From NCBI GenBank assembly GCA_900755895.1, contig CAAEIG010000229.1:1-64000 (forward strand): DNA of 64,000 nt, read 5' to 3'. Within the stretch, counting starts at the first letter, position 1; the number at the start of each line of letters is the position of its first letter. Position numbers and translations under genes: made by a program. The stretch comes from Clostridia bacterium. Its GTDB lineage: Bacteria > Bacillota > Clostridia > Oscillospirales > Acutalibacteraceae. Below are positions 50,616 through 59,725 of this stretch, one piece after another. The notes beneath the pieces are model-generated. The model saw only the letters and a program-made list of their open reading frames with translations. It was not told the DNA's origin and searched no databases.

Positions 50616-52193
50616 TCACATCTCTCGAGGATTGGAAAGCGTCTCCTTGCAAAGGCGCTCTAACGTGCGGTGGGCTTCTGGGCCATTTTCCGGATCACAG
50701 AGCAGCGCCACCACATCTCCGGGCTTGAGCACCGTGGTTCCCTGGGGAACAAACTCCTGTTCCCCCCGGCGCACTGCCACCAGCAGCATCCCCTCTGGCC
50801 AAGAAAGCTCCCTCACGGCTTTTCCCGATGCCAACGCCCCGTGGCAGACCGTGGCCTCCAACAGGAGTTTTCCTGGGGCCGCCTTGGGATTGTGACCGCC
50901 CTTGTGAAGCAGCCGGTCCAAAAGCATCTCGTAAACCGGCCGGGACCCCAGCAGATCGGCCACAACATAGGCAGCCAGCGACACCAGCGTTAAGGTGAGC
51001 AGGTGGGACACGCTGCCACACATTTCGCTGATGAGGACGATCCCGGTGACAGGAGCCCGGACAATGGCGGAGAACATTCCCGCCATAGCCAACATGACAA
51101 AATTCTCTGTGGGAACCGAAAAGCCCAGCAACTGAAACACCTGGCTGGAGCAAGCTCCCACCAGCGCCCCCAATACCAGCAGCGGGAGAAAAATCCCGCC
51201 GGGGACTCCGGAGCCAAAGCTGACCATGGAATAGAGAAATTTCACCGCAAAGAGCAACAGCAGAGCTTCCAGAGCTATGCTCTGAGACACCTGCCCTACC
51301 AGAGAGCTGCCGCCCCCCAGCACCTTGGGATAGACCAGCAACAGTACCCCGGCCAACAGGAAGGGGATCACCGCGCGCAGATACTGCCAAGGCAGTTTGG
51401 CATAGAGCTGCTGGGATTTTTCCAAGCAGAAATTGTAGAAGGCTCCCACCACACCCAAGAACAATCCCAATATCAACACCATCCAATATTGGGACAGGGG
51501 CAGCATCTCCACACCGGTGAAATCAAACACCGGAGCCTGACCACAGAGCACCCGGGAGACCAAATCCGCAGTGATAGACGCCGACATCATGGACAGCAGC
51601 ACCTGGGTGGAGAAGTCCTTATGCAGCTCCTCCAAGGCAAAAAGCACACCGGCAAAGGGCGCGTTAAATGCCGCTGAGAGCCCAGCCCCTGCACCACAAG
51701 TGAACAGCAATCGTTCCTCGGTACACTCCCGGCGGCACAGCCGGGACACCCCTTTGCCCGCCATGGCGCCTAACTGAATGGACGGACCTTCCCTGCCCAG
51801 GGAGAGGCCTGCTCCAATGGAGATCACACCACCCAGAAACTTTGCGGTCAACACCCGCCACCAGCACTGGGACAACGCCCCTTGCAGCTCTCCCTCCACT
51901 TGGGGAATACCGGAACCACCGATGTAGGGCTCCCACTTCAGCAGCAGAGTCACCAGAGCAGCTCCCACCAGCAACGCCACCACCCACAGCGGAATCGCCC
52001 AGGGAGCTTGGGACAGCTGCTGCCCCACCCACTGACGAAAGGCCTCGGCCTGCTCCAGAGCCAGGCGGAACAACACCGCCGTCAGCCCAGAGGCGGCCCC
52101 TACCAGGACACCCTCCAACACCAGGGAGTACCGCAATCCCCGCACCCTCTTCAACAGTCTTCCCGCCGCGGTTTGTTCCTTTTCCACAGCCAT
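50616..52193 (-). CDS. ClC-type chloride channel/antiporter with RCK-C domain
   Basis: About 525 residues. The ClC selectivity motifs GSGIPQVEGE, GREGPS (gating Glu) and GSGVPGGIFLP are present in order across about 16 hydrophobic helices. A C-terminal TrkA-C/RCK-C domain (about 445-515, FVPQGTTVLKPGDVVALL) probably binds a regulatory ligand. It exchanges chloride for protons, or conducts chloride; fluoride is unlikely since the CLC-F motif is absent. ATG 52193 touches a G-rich site; GTG 52187 is better spaced and may be used. Confidence 0.92.
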   Translation of the reverse strand: MAVEKEQTAAGRLLKRVRGLRYSLVLEGVLVGAASGLTAVLFRLALEQAEAFRQWVGQQLSQAPWAIPLWVVALLVGAALVTLLLKWEPYIGGSGIPQVEGELQGALSQCWWRVLTAKFLGGVISIGAGLSLGREGPSIQLGAMAGKGVSRLCRRECTEERLLFTCGAGAGLSAAFNAPFAGVLFALEELHKDFSTQVLLSMMSASITADLVSRVLCGQAPVFDFTGVEMLPLSQYWMVLILGLFLGVVGAFYNFCLEKSQQLYAKLPWQYLRAVIPFLLAGVLLLVYPKVLGGGSSLVGQVSQSIALEALLLLFAVKFLYSMVSFGSGVPGGIFLPLLVLGALVGACSSQVFQLLGFSVPTENFVMLAMAGMFSAIVRAPVTGIVLISEMCGSVSHLLTLTLVSLAAYVVADLLGSRPVYEMLLDRLLHKGGHNPKAAPGKLLLEATVCHGALASGKAVRELSWPEGMLLVAVRRGEQEFVPQGTTVLKPGDVVALLCDPENGPEAHRTLERLCKETLSNPREM

Positions 52194-52315
52194 CCCCCCT
52201 TGCATTTCTGGCCTAAGTATAGCACGAAAACTTCCGGCTGTGGAGAGCAATCCAAAAAAACGCGCCGGCCCCAAATTGGAGTCGACGCGCTTTCTATAAG
52301 AGAGAGAATCGGGTG

Positions 52316-52504
52316 TTAGCGATTGGTATTTGGGGTGCGGGTCACGGTGACCCCGCAGCAGCCTCCGGAGCATCCGCCGCAGCCCCCACAGCTGCCGCAG
52401 CCGGATTTGTGATGTTTGCGGTTATAGATCCCCTTGCCCACGATGGCAAAGAAGAGCACCGCAATCAGGATGGATAGAAGAATGGTTGGGATCAACGTTC
52501 CCAC
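52316..52504 (-). CDS. FeoB-associated Cys-rich membrane protein
   Basis: 62 residues. One N-terminal membrane helix (6-26) is followed by a short basic turn and a Cys/Gly cluster (GCGSCGGCGGCSGGCCG) with seven cysteines. This is the small partner commonly found after feoB in Firmicutes, perhaps a metal relay (FeoC-like position). The start is GTG 52504 or the TTG nine bases on. It lies 45 bases after feoB, and a GC-rich stem followed by a T-run at about 52254-52300 ends the operon. Confidence 0.9.
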   Translation of the reverse strand: MGTLIPTILLSILIAVLFFAIVGKGIYNRKHHKSGCGSCGGCGGCSGGCCGVTVTRTPNTNR

Positions 52505-52549
52505 CGCCTTTCTGCAAATTCAGTTTGATTGGATAAGACTTCAGACTTC

Positions 52550-54727
52550 TCAGTTTCCGGACGCCCTCACCGCGCTGATCGTAACAGGACGGTCCTCGTC
52601 GTAACGGTTCGGGCGAACCAGCAGGTAGACAATCGCTGCCACAGCCACCAGGGCGATCACCGTGCCAACGCCAAACCCTCCGCCCACAAACAGGGAGCCG
52701 ATCTGGTACACGATGAAGGACACCACATAGGCCAGGCCGCACATGTAGCCGATTGCACCCAGGGTCCACTTCCAGTTGTTCATCTCACGCTTGATGGCAC
52801 CCATAGCTGCGAAACAAGGAGCGCACAGCAGGTTGAAAATCATGAAGCTGTATGCCACCAGGGGAGTGTAATGAGCGGCTACAGCAGTCCACAAGTTAGG
52901 ATCATCCTCGGCAACCTCGGCGCCTACACGGAACAGCACGCCAAAGGTGTTCACCACGTTTTCCTTGGCGATAAGGCCCGTGAACACCGCCACGGTGGAC
53001 TGCCAATCGCCAAATCCCAGAGGAGCAAAGATGACACAGATGGCACTGCCAATGGCGGCCAGCAGAGAGGAGTTGTTGTCCTCCACCATGGTGAAGGCAC
53101 CGTCCACAAAGCCGAAGCCCTGGAGGAACCACAGGATGATGGAAGAGGCCAGAATAATGGTGCCGGCCCGCTTGATGAAGGACCAGCCCCGCTCCCAGGT
53201 GGCCCGGAACACATTGACCGCAGCGGGCACGTGATAGGCGGGCAGCTCCATGACAAAGGGGGCGGGATCCCCGGCAAACATCTTGGTCTTCTTCAGAATG
53301 ATACCGGAGAGAATGATAGCTGCAATCCCCACAAAGTAGGCGGACACAGCCACCCATCCGGAACCGCCGAACAGAGCCCCGGCGAACAGGCCCACAATGG
53401 GCATCTTGGCCCCACAGGGCACAAAGGTGGTGGTCATGACGGTCATGCGGCGGTCACGCTCATTCTCAATGGTGCGGGAAGCCATAACACCGGGCACGCC
53501 GCAGCCGGAACCGATGAGCATGGGGATGAAGCTCTTGCCGGACAGGCCGAATTTCCGGAAGATTCGGTCCATGATAAACGCCACCCGAGCCATGTAACCA
53601 ATGTCCTCCAAAATGGACAACATCAGGAACAACACCAGCATCTGGGGAACAAATCCCAGCACTGCGCCCACGCCGGCTACGATGCCGTCGGCTACCAGGC
53701 CGGTGAGCCAGTCGGCTGTGCCCCAGCTCTCCAGCAGGCTGCGGGAGCCCTCTGTCAACCAGGCCCCTCCCAGCACATCGTTGGTCCAGTCCGTCAGGAA
53801 GGTGCCAAAGGGGCCCATGGCGATCCAGTACACAGCCACCATCACCAGAGCAAAGATGGGCAATGCCAAAATCCGGTTGGTGACAATCCGGTCAATCTTA
53901 TCCGAAGCAGACAGGCTGTGCAGTGCCGCTTTCTTCCGGACGGACTTGGACACCACCTTGTTGATATAGGCGTACCGCTGGTTTGTGATGATACTTTCCG
54001 CATCGTCGTCCAACTCTTTCTCGCAGTCCTGAATATGTTCTTCCAGGTGCTTTTTCAGGGAGCTATCCAGGGCCAGCTCCTCCAGGACTTTCTCGTCACG
54101 CTCAAACACCTTGATGGCGTACCACCGCAGGTTTCGGGCATCCACTTTCCCGGAGATGGACTCCTCGATATGGGCCACGGCGTGCTCCACACTACCCGTG
54201 AACACATGAGGCAGCTCCTCTGTGGCCGTGGCCTTCGCCGCCTTGGCTGCCTGGATGCAGCTCTGTGCCGCCTCCATACCGCCCTCGCCCTTCAAGGCGC
54301 TCATTTCCACTACCTGGCAGCCCAGGGCTTCCGCCAGCTTCTTCCGGTCAATGGTATCCCCATTCTTGCGCACCAGGTCGATCATATTCACCGCAACCAC
54401 CACGGGGATCCCCAGCTCGATCAGCTGGGTGGTCAGGTACAGATTGCGCTCGATATTGGTGCCGTCCACGATATTCAAAATAGCATCGGGTTTCTCCCCC
54501 ACCAGGTAGCTTCTGGCCACCACTTCTTCCAGCGTATAGGGGGAAAGCGAATAAATGCCCGGCAGATCCTGAATGATGACGTCCTTGTTCCCTTTGAGAC
54601 GTCCCTCCTTCTTCTCCACCGTGACACCGGGCCAGTTGCCCACATATTGATTGGATCCGGTCAGGACATTGAACAGCGTGGTTTTACCGCAGTTCGGATT
54701 GCCCGCCAAGGCGATTTTCAGTTCCAT
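52550..54727 (-). CDS. feoB: FeoB ferrous iron transporter
   Basis: 725 residues. The N-terminal G domain has G1 GNPNCGKTTLF, G2/G3 VEKKEG and DLPGIYS, and G4 NMID; a helical GDI domain follows (about 170-270), and then the membrane part with two Gate repeats (GSGCGVPGVMASRT holds the conserved Cys). It imports Fe(II) using nucleotide hydrolysis. The start is ATG 54727, seven bases after GGGAG. Two feoA genes precede it and a Cys-rich protein gene follows. Confidence 0.97.
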   Translation of the reverse strand: MELKIALAGNPNCGKTTLFNVLTGSNQYVGNWPGVTVEKKEGRLKGNKDVIIQDLPGIYSLSPYTLEEVVARSYLVGEKPDAILNIVDGTNIERNLYLTTQLIELGIPVVVAVNMIDLVRKNGDTIDRKKLAEALGCQVVEMSALKGEGGMEAAQSCIQAAKAAKATATEELPHVFTGSVEHAVAHIEESISGKVDARNLRWYAIKVFERDEKVLEELALDSSLKKHLEEHIQDCEKELDDDAESIITNQRYAYINKVVSKSVRKKAALHSLSASDKIDRIVTNRILALPIFALVMVAVYWIAMGPFGTFLTDWTNDVLGGAWLTEGSRSLLESWGTADWLTGLVADGIVAGVGAVLGFVPQMLVLFLMLSILEDIGYMARVAFIMDRIFRKFGLSGKSFIPMLIGSGCGVPGVMASRTIENERDRRMTVMTTTFVPCGAKMPIVGLFAGALFGGSGWVAVSAYFVGIAAIILSGIILKKTKMFAGDPAPFVMELPAYHVPAAVNVFRATWERGWSFIKRAGTIILASSIILWFLQGFGFVDGAFTMVEDNNSSLLAAIGSAICVIFAPLGFGDWQSTVAVFTGLIAKENVVNTFGVLFRVGAEVAEDDPNLWTAVAAHYTPLVAYSFMIFNLLCAPCFAAMGAIKREMNNWKWTLGAIGYMCGLAYVVSFIVYQIGSLFVGGGFGVGTVIALVAVAAIVYLLVRPNRYDEDRPVTISAVRASGN

Positions 54728-54804
54728 TTTCAAGCTCCCTTCCATCGATTAGAAAAAACTAACCCAGCCGTCAAAAATAGCGGCTGACCCGGTTCTGCCG
54801 GGAT

Positions 54805-55026
54805 TCAGCCGATCTCGATCATTTCGGCGTCTGCCTTTCGCACGGAAAGCTCATAGCCCCGCAGGTTCAGCTCCAGGGGATCCCCCAGAGGAGCCACCTT
54901 GCGGACGTGGATTTCCACGCCTTTTGTAATGCCCATATCCATGATCCGGCGCTTTGTGGCGCCCTCGCCGTGGAGCTTCACCACCTTGACAGTGTCGCCA
55001 ACCTTGGCATCTCGCAAAGTCTTCAT
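54805..55026 (-). CDS. feoA: FeoA domain protein
   Basis: 73 residues, a complete FeoA SH3-like domain: KVGDTVKVVKL, RRIMDMGITKGVEIHV, GDPLELNLRGYELSVRKADAEMI. FeoA binds FeoB and modulates its activity. The start is ATG 55026 with AGGAGAGGG upstream. It is the second of two FeoA genes. Confidence 0.93.
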   Translation of the reverse strand: MKTLRDAKVGDTVKVVKLHGEGATKRRIMDMGITKGVEIHVRKVAPLGDPLELNLRGYELSVRKADAEMIEIG

Positions 55027-55051
55027 GTTCCCTCTCCTTTCTATCGCTGCC

Positions 55052-55264
55052 TCAAACCAGAATGCGGCTTGCCATGCCCCTATCCAGAGCAATGCGGCTC
55101 TCTTTCACCTGAAGGATCAGGCTGCCGCCCAATTCGCTGATTACGGTGACCTCTCCATCCACGACAAAGCCCAACTCCGCCAAGTGCTGCCGCACCTCGT
55201 CTTTGCCGGTCACCTTGCGGATGGTCAGGGTCTCTCCAGGTTTTGCCATTGCCAATGGCATCAT
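55052..55264 (-). CDS. feoA: FeoA domain protein (first copy)
   Basis: 70 residues with the same SH3-like fold (GETLTIRKVTG, HLAELGFVVDGEVTVISE, SLILQVKESRIALDRGMA). It is diverged from its neighbour, so the two probably have different jobs, one on FeoB and one regulatory. AAGGAGG precedes the ATG. It begins the feo operon downstream of three DtxR-like boxes. Confidence 0.92.
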   Translation of the reverse strand: MMPLAMAKPGETLTIRKVTGKDEVRQHLAELGFVVDGEVTVISELGGSLILQVKESRIALDRGMASRILV

Positions 55265-55289
55265 CGCACACTTCCTCCTTGTCCGGGAA

Positions 55290-55305
55290 GTTAGAGCAAT
55301 CTAAC
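55290..55305. promoter_or_regulatory. DtxR-like iron box 1
   Basis: GTTAG-N6-CTAAC inverted repeat between the promoter and the first feoA. Confidence 0.75.
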
Positions 55306-55321
55306 CGCCCGGGTTATGAAA

Positions 55322-55345
55322 GGGGGTTAGGTCATTCTAACCCCC
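55322..55345. promoter_or_regulatory. DtxR-like iron box 2
   Basis: GGGGGTTAG-N6-CTAACCCCC, the longest of the three dyads, at the expected transcription start of the feo operon. Confidence 0.8.
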
Positions 55346-55357
55346 GGAACGGTTCTA

Positions 55358-55386
55358 AGTTTAGCGCTGCTGGAAGCATTTGTCAA
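55358..55386 (-). promoter_or_regulatory. Sigma-A promoter of the feo operon
   Basis: TTGACA (55381-55386, minus strand), 17-base spacer, TAAACT (55358-55363), flanked by boxes on both sides. Confidence 0.85.
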
Positions 55387-55403
55387 GGGTTTTTGCGAAA
55401 AAA

Positions 55404-55419
55404 GTTAGAGAATTCTAAC
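55404..55419. promoter_or_regulatory. DtxR-like iron box 3
   Basis: GTTAG-N6-CTAAC just upstream of the -35 element. Confidence 0.75.
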
Positions 55420-55435
55420 CAGCTGCATCTTTCCG

Positions 55436-56644
55436 TTATTCGGCCCGCTTTTTGAGAGCTTTCTTACAGATCAGAGCAGCGGCGATCAGCAACGCCGGGA
55501 ACAGAATGGCAAACAACAGACCTGTTTTCAGAGCGCCACCCATCGCGCCGGAGACCATTCCCACCAAAGTGGGACCGCCGGAGCATCCCAAGTCCCCAAA
55601 CAGCGCCAACAGGGCAAACATCGCCGTTCCACCCTTGGGGAGATAGCGGGCCGCCACACTGATGGTACCGGGCCACATCACTCCCACGGAGAAACCGCAC
55701 AGCCCACACCCCAACAGCGCCAGAGCCGGGATCGGGGACAGAGCTGCCAGCAGATACGCCGCCACACACAGCAGGCTACTGAGGATCTCCACATTCAGCA
55801 GGTTCAAGCGATCCCCAAATTTGGCATAGACCACCCGGGCACAGCCCATCAGCACAGCAAAGAAACAGGGGCCGGCCAGGTCTCCCACGGTCTTGGAGAC
55901 ACCCAAGCCGCTCTCGGCAAAGGCGGAGGCCCACTGGCTCATGGAAAGCTCGCTGGCGCCGGAAGCAAACATCAACACCGCCAGGATCCAGAACAACTTG
56001 CTGCTGAAAAGCTTCCTCATGGGCAAACCCTCGCCCTCTTCCGTCAGCCGGGCAATGGGAACCTTACTAAAGGCCAAGGCGTTGCACAGCGGAAGCAGCG
56101 CCCAAAACACCGCCAAAATCGTCCAGCTTCCCTTGCCGAACACCTGGAGAAACAGGGTGGAAACCAGGATGACACCCACACTGCCCCAGCAATAAAAGGA
56201 ATGGAGCAGGCTCATCACAGAGGCCTTGTTATCTGTGGGACATGCCTCTACAATGGGGCTGACAAGCACCTCAATCAAGCCACCACCCACGGCGTAGAGC
56301 AGCACTGCGCAGAGCAGTCCCCAAAAAGGTGACGGCAAGATCCTGGGGAACACTCCAAGCCCCACCAGCCCTGCAGCTGCAAACAGATGAGCCGCCACAA
56401 TGCAGGGGCGGTAACCGATCTTATCCACAAAGCGGGCAGCCACCACGTCTGTAATGAGCTGAAAACAGAAATTCACCGTCACCAACAGGGTGATCTGCTC
56501 CAATGGAATCTCATACACATCTTGGAAGATCAAAAATAGCAGCGGCGCAAAGTTGTTGACAATCGCCTGAGTGATGTACCCAAAGTAGCTGGCATACTGT
56601 GTGTGCTGCCATTGCTTCTGGGTATAGGTCTTTTGCTGAGACAC
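55436..56644 (-). CDS. MFS transporter, unknown substrate
   Basis: 402 residues with twelve helices in two halves and a charged central loop (KVPIARLTEEGEG). ARFVDKIGYRPCIVAAH is the loop 2-3 signature, and SLLHSFYCWGSVGVILVSTLF resembles fucose-permease/YfkF-like sugar exporters. GTG 56644 is chosen because GGAGGAGGAG lies five bases before it; an ATG seven codons upstream is an alternative. It ends about 15 bases before the third iron box, with no clear terminator between, so read-through into feo is possible. Confidence 0.8.
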   Translation of the reverse strand: MSQQKTYTQKQWQHTQYASYFGYITQAIVNNFAPLLFLIFQDVYEIPLEQITLLVTVNFCFQLITDVVAARFVDKIGYRPCIVAAHLFAAAGLVGLGVFPRILPSPFWGLLCAVLLYAVGGGLIEVLVSPIVEACPTDNKASVMSLLHSFYCWGSVGVILVSTLFLQVFGKGSWTILAVFWALLPLCNALAFSKVPIARLTEEGEGLPMRKLFSSKLFWILAVLMFASGASELSMSQWASAFAESGLGVSKTVGDLAGPCFFAVLMGCARVVYAKFGDRLNLLNVEILSSLLCVAAYLLAALSPIPALALLGCGLCGFSVGVMWPGTISVAARYLPKGGTAMFALLALFGDLGCSGGPTLVGMVSGAMGGALKTGLLFAILFPALLIAAALICKKALKKRAE

Positions 56645-56692
56645 GGAAACTCCTCCTCCATCCATAACTCCAATGTCCGCACCATTATAACA

Positions 56693-56723
56693 GAAGTTCC
56701 CGCCGGTTACCAGCGGGAACTTC
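56693..56723 (-). terminator. Hairpin after larC
   Basis: GAAGTTCCCGC pairs perfectly with GCGGGAACTTC around nine bases. It follows the larC stop and abuts a TATAAT (56684-56689) likely used by the MFS gene. The T-run is short, so termination is not certain. Confidence 0.55.
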
Positions 56724-56748
56724 CGTAATTTTATCCTTTTCTTTTCTA

Positions 56749-58137
56749 TTACATCAGCTTTTGCCGAACCTGCTCTAGAGTCATGCCCTGCTCCAAAGCG
56801 ATGCGGGCTAAGTCATCGTACTCAGCCTTCTCCCGCCGGACACCCCAACCCGAAGAAGTCTTCACACGCACCGGGCCGTACTCCGTCTCAACAGTCCGCT
56901 GAGAACGCTCCAAAGTGTACCGGGCACACAGGCTCTCCCGCACTCCCAAGGTGGTGGTGTGGACAAACAGCAGTCGGACCAGCTTTTCTCGGTCCTCCTC
57001 CCGACAAAGTACCGTCAACACCACACCGGGCCGGTCCTTCTTCATGGAGACAGCGGTGGTGTAGACCTCCAACGCTCCGGCGTCCCGAAGACGCTCTTGA
57101 GCAAAGCCAATGGCCTCGGCAGTCATGTCGTCCAGGTTGCACCGCAGCTCCGCCACAGTTTCCCCGGTCTGTTGGGTCTCTCCCATCATGGCTCGGACAC
57201 AGTTTGCCGCCTCAAAGTCCTTTTTGCCCATGCCGTACCCGATTTTTTCCACAGCCATCACCGGAGCCGGTCCAAAACTCTGGACAAAGTGCTTGAGCAA
57301 CGCGGCTCCCGTGGGAGTGCATAGCTCTCCCTGGACTGCTCCGCCGTAGGTGGGCACACCCTGAAGAATGTGGGCCGTTGCCGGAGCCGGCACCGGCAGG
57401 ATCCCATGAGCACACCGCACTTGACCGCTGCCCACATGAACAGGGGAAGCACAGATCCGCTCTGGCGCCAGGTCGTGGATCAGCCAGCACACCGCCACCA
57501 CATCGGTGACAGCATCCAGAGCACCCACCTCGTGGAAGTGGACCTCCTCCACCGGACGGCCATGAGCATGGCTCTCCGCCTGGGCAATCAATTCATACAC
57601 CTGTTCCGCGTCCTGACGCACCTGCTGGGGAATATCCAAGTGGGATAGGATGTGACGGATCTCCCCTATTCCCGCATGATGGTGATGGCCATGACCATGA
57701 GAATGGTCGTGATCGTGGGGATGAGCATGGTCATGAAAGTGCTCGTGGTCATGAGGATGAACATGGTCGTGAGGATGCTCGTGGTCATGGGGATGAGCAT
57801 GGTCATGAAAGTGCTCGTGGTCATGGGGATGAACATGGTCATGAGAGTGTTCATGATCATGGGGATGAGCATGGTCGTGAGAGTGCTCGTGGTCGTGGAA
57901 ATGCTGGTGGAAGGCCACATCCTGGCTCTCCTCCTCTTCTCCGTGAACCGTGACGGACACATGAGTGCCCTGGATGCCGCACTTTTCAGCGAGCTGGGCG
58001 GAAAATTCCACACCGGGGATTTTCAAATCGTTCATCCGCCGGACAAAACCCTCCGGATCGGGATGAAGTTCCAACAGCGCTGCCGTGAGCATATCACCCG
58101 CAGCACCCATATTACATTCCAAATACAGTGTTTTCAA
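56749..58137 (-). CDS. larC: LarC, nickel-pincer cofactor nickel insertase, with long His repeat
   Basis: 462 residues in one frame; in Lactiplantibacillus larC is made by a programmed frameshift, which is not needed here. The N-terminal CNMGAAGDMLTAALLEL and the later HFHEVGALDAVTDVV, GTCTPTGAALLK-like and NLDDMTAEAIGF segments are family marks. LarC puts nickel into the dithio-pyridinium mononucleotide made by LarB and LarE. Residues 81-154 are a His-rich insertion with five 12-residue repeats of HDHxHPHDHxHx, far longer than the short His stretch usual in LarC. The start is TTG 58137 with AGGAGGTC upstream. It is the last lar gene. Confidence 0.93.
   Translation of the reverse strand: MKTLYLECNMGAAGDMLTAALLELHPDPEGFVRRMNDLKIPGVEFSAQLAEKCGIQGTHVSVTVHGEEEESQDVAFHQHFHDHEHSHDHAHPHDHEHSHDHVHPHDHEHFHDHAHPHDHEHPHDHVHPHDHEHFHDHAHPHDHDHSHGHGHHHHAGIGEIRHILSHLDIPQQVRQDAEQVYELIAQAESHAHGRPVEEVHFHEVGALDAVTDVVAVCWLIHDLAPERICASPVHVGSGQVRCAHGILPVPAPATAHILQGVPTYGGAVQGELCTPTGAALLKHFVQSFGPAPVMAVEKIGYGMGKKDFEAANCVRAMMGETQQTGETVAELRCNLDDMTAEAIGFAQERLRDAGALEVYTTAVSMKKDRPGVVLTVLCREEDREKLVRLLFVHTTTLGVRESLCARYTLERSQRTVETEYGPVRVKTSSGWGVRREKAEYDDLARIALEQGMTLEQVRQKLM
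57700..57879 (-). repeat. Five tandem 36-bp repeats encoding HDHxHPHDHxHx
   Basis: The units cover LarC residues 87-98, 99-110, 111-122, 123-134 and 135-146. Position 4 alternates Ala/Val, giving a 72-bp higher-order period, and the last position is Ser, Phe, Pro, Phe, Ser. A half unit precedes and HGHGHHHH follows. Confidence 0.92.
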
Positions 58138-58205
58138 ACTGAAGACCTCCTGTCTATAACGTTCGCAATGCCGAACTCCCGAACCTTGGGAACTTCGGCT
58201 TATGT

Positions 58206-58952
58206 TTACAGATGGTTGATCATGCTTGCCAAATATCCAGCACCAAAACCATTGTCAATATTCACCACACTGACACCGCTTGCGCAGGAATTGAGCATGG
58301 ACAGCAGTGCGGCCAATCCGCCAAAGGCAGCTCCGTACCCCACGCTGGTGGGTACCGCGATCACGGGGCAATCCGCCAAACCGCCCACTACGCTGGCCAA
58401 GGCGCCTTCCATACCGGCAATGGCCACAATCACCCGAGCGCTCATTATGTCCTCAATATGGGACAGGGTGCGATGCAAACCCGCCACACCCACATCGTAC
58501 AATCGGGTGACCCGATTGCCCAACACCTCTGCGGTAAGGGACGCCTCCTCCGCCACCGGCATATCGCTGGTGCCTCCGGTGGCCACCACAATGGTCCCCT
58601 TACCGGTGGGCTGGGGCATCTCCCCCACAATCCCCACACGGCCCATCTCGTGATAGGTCAAAGGCAGGGACTGGCCCACCACCTGGGCGGCCTCTGGGGA
58701 CATGCGGGTAATCAGCACTGCCTTTTCCCCATCCTGGCGCATGGACGCTGCAATATCCCGAATCTGCTGGGGAGTTTTTCCAGCGCCGTAAATCACCTCC
58801 GCCACGCCCTGACGCAGACCACGGTGATTGTCCACCTTGGCAAATCCAAGCTCTTTAAAAGGCTCCATTTTTAAGGCAAGCACCGCTTCGTCCACTGTGC
58901 GCTTTCCAGCGGCCACTTGCTCCAAAATCGACCGGATTTCCTGTTGATCCAA
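58206..58952 (-). CDS. larB: LarB, pyridinium-3,5-biscarboxylate synthase
   Basis: 248 residues. The C-terminal half has the AIR-carboxylase-like LarB core (VATGGTSDMPVAEEA, TRLYDVGVAGLHR, AGMEGALASVVGGLADCPVIAVPTSVGYG-type segments). It carboxylates and hydrolyses nicotinic acid adenine dinucleotide in the first step of the nickel-pincer cofactor pathway. The start is TTG with AAGGAG about nine bases upstream. It lies 29 bases after larE and 68 before larC. Confidence 0.95.
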   Translation of the reverse strand: MDQQEIRSILEQVAAGKRTVDEAVLALKMEPFKELGFAKVDNHRGLRQGVAEVIYGAGKTPQQIRDIAASMRQDGEKAVLITRMSPEAAQVVGQSLPLTYHEMGRVGIVGEMPQPTGKGTIVVATGGTSDMPVAEEASLTAEVLGNRVTRLYDVGVAGLHRTLSHIEDIMSARVIVAIAGMEGALASVVGGLADCPVIAVPTSVGYGAAFGGLAALLSMLNSCASGVSVVNIDNGFGAGYLASMINHL

Positions 58953-58981
58953 TCTCTGTCAGCTCCTTTCCAATTTTCCCT

Positions 58982-59725
58982 TCATCGCTCCTGCAAGTCC
59001 AGCAGCACTGTCCCAAACCAGGGACGCAAGGCCTCCCGCAACTGCTCCCGCTCTCGGACTGCCCGTTCCAGCTGCTCGCTGGGCAGCTGGAGCCTGGCGG
59101 CCCCATGAAACAGCCGCACCCGCAAATCCCGGTAACCCAGCTGGAACAGGGCATCCTCTGCGCCCTCCACCTGGGCCAGGGCCTGGGGAGTGATTTCCTC
59201 CCCGGTGGGCACCCGAGTAGCCAAGCACGCATAAGCAGGCTTGTCCCAAGTGAACAGTCCGGCCTCCTTGGACAGGGCACGGACCTGGGCTTTTGTCAAG
59301 CCACATTCCCGCAGTGGGGAGCGAACGGACAACTCCCCCAGGGCCCGCATACCCGGCCGGTCCCCGGCATCATCCGAGGCATTGGTACCGTCCAATAGCA
59401 CTGAATAGCCCTCTTGCAGCGCCCGCTCCTTCAGCGCCCCAAACAGCGCCCGTTTACAGTGGTAACACCGGTCCGCCGGGTTTTCCCTCACCTGGGGAAC
59501 CGCCAACACATCCAGCTCTACCACGGTGAGCTCCACCCCCAGCTGAGCGCACAGACGGTGGGCATCCTCCAACTCGAATTGGGGCTGAAATGCCGTCTTG
59601 ACAAAGTAGGGCCGCACGTCCGCCCCGGCGTCCACTGCGGCATATAGTAAATAGGCCGAATCCACGCCACCTGAAAACCCTAGAGCGGCTTTGGGACAAG
59701 CCTGAAAAAACTCCTTCAGATTCAC
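58982..59725 (-). CDS. larE: LarE, ATP-dependent sacrificial sulfur transferase
   Basis: 247 residues of the PP-loop ATPase family (SGGVDSAYLL at 18-27). C167 in PAYACLATR is at the position of the Cys that gives up its sulfur in the Lactiplantibacillus enzyme, leaving dehydroalanine; CYHC at 87-90 is an extra Cys pair. It converts both carboxylates of the LarB product to thiocarboxylates. The start is GTG with AGGAGG upstream. It is the first gene of larE-larB-larC behind a 180-base leader. Confidence 0.95.
   Translation of the reverse strand: MNLKEFFQACPKAALGFSGGVDSAYLLYAAVDAGADVRPYFVKTAFQPQFELEDAHRLCAQLGVELTVVELDVLAVPQVRENPADRCYHCKRALFGALKERALQEGYSVLLDGTNASDDAGDRPGMRALGELSVRSPLRECGLTKAQVRALSKEAGLFTWDKPAYACLATRVPTGEEITPQALAQVEGAEDALFQLGYRDLRVRLFHGAARLQLPSEQLERAVREREQLREALRPWFGTVLLDLQER

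Noticed and set aside
52529..54787. 752-codon open frame opposite feoB
   Set aside because: Antisense shadow of feoB, with a His/Gln-rich composition and no recognisable family.
57676..57897. CRISPR-like regular repeats
   Set aside because: The units are adjacent with no spacers, keep the LarC frame and encode a His motif, so they are a coding tandem repeat.
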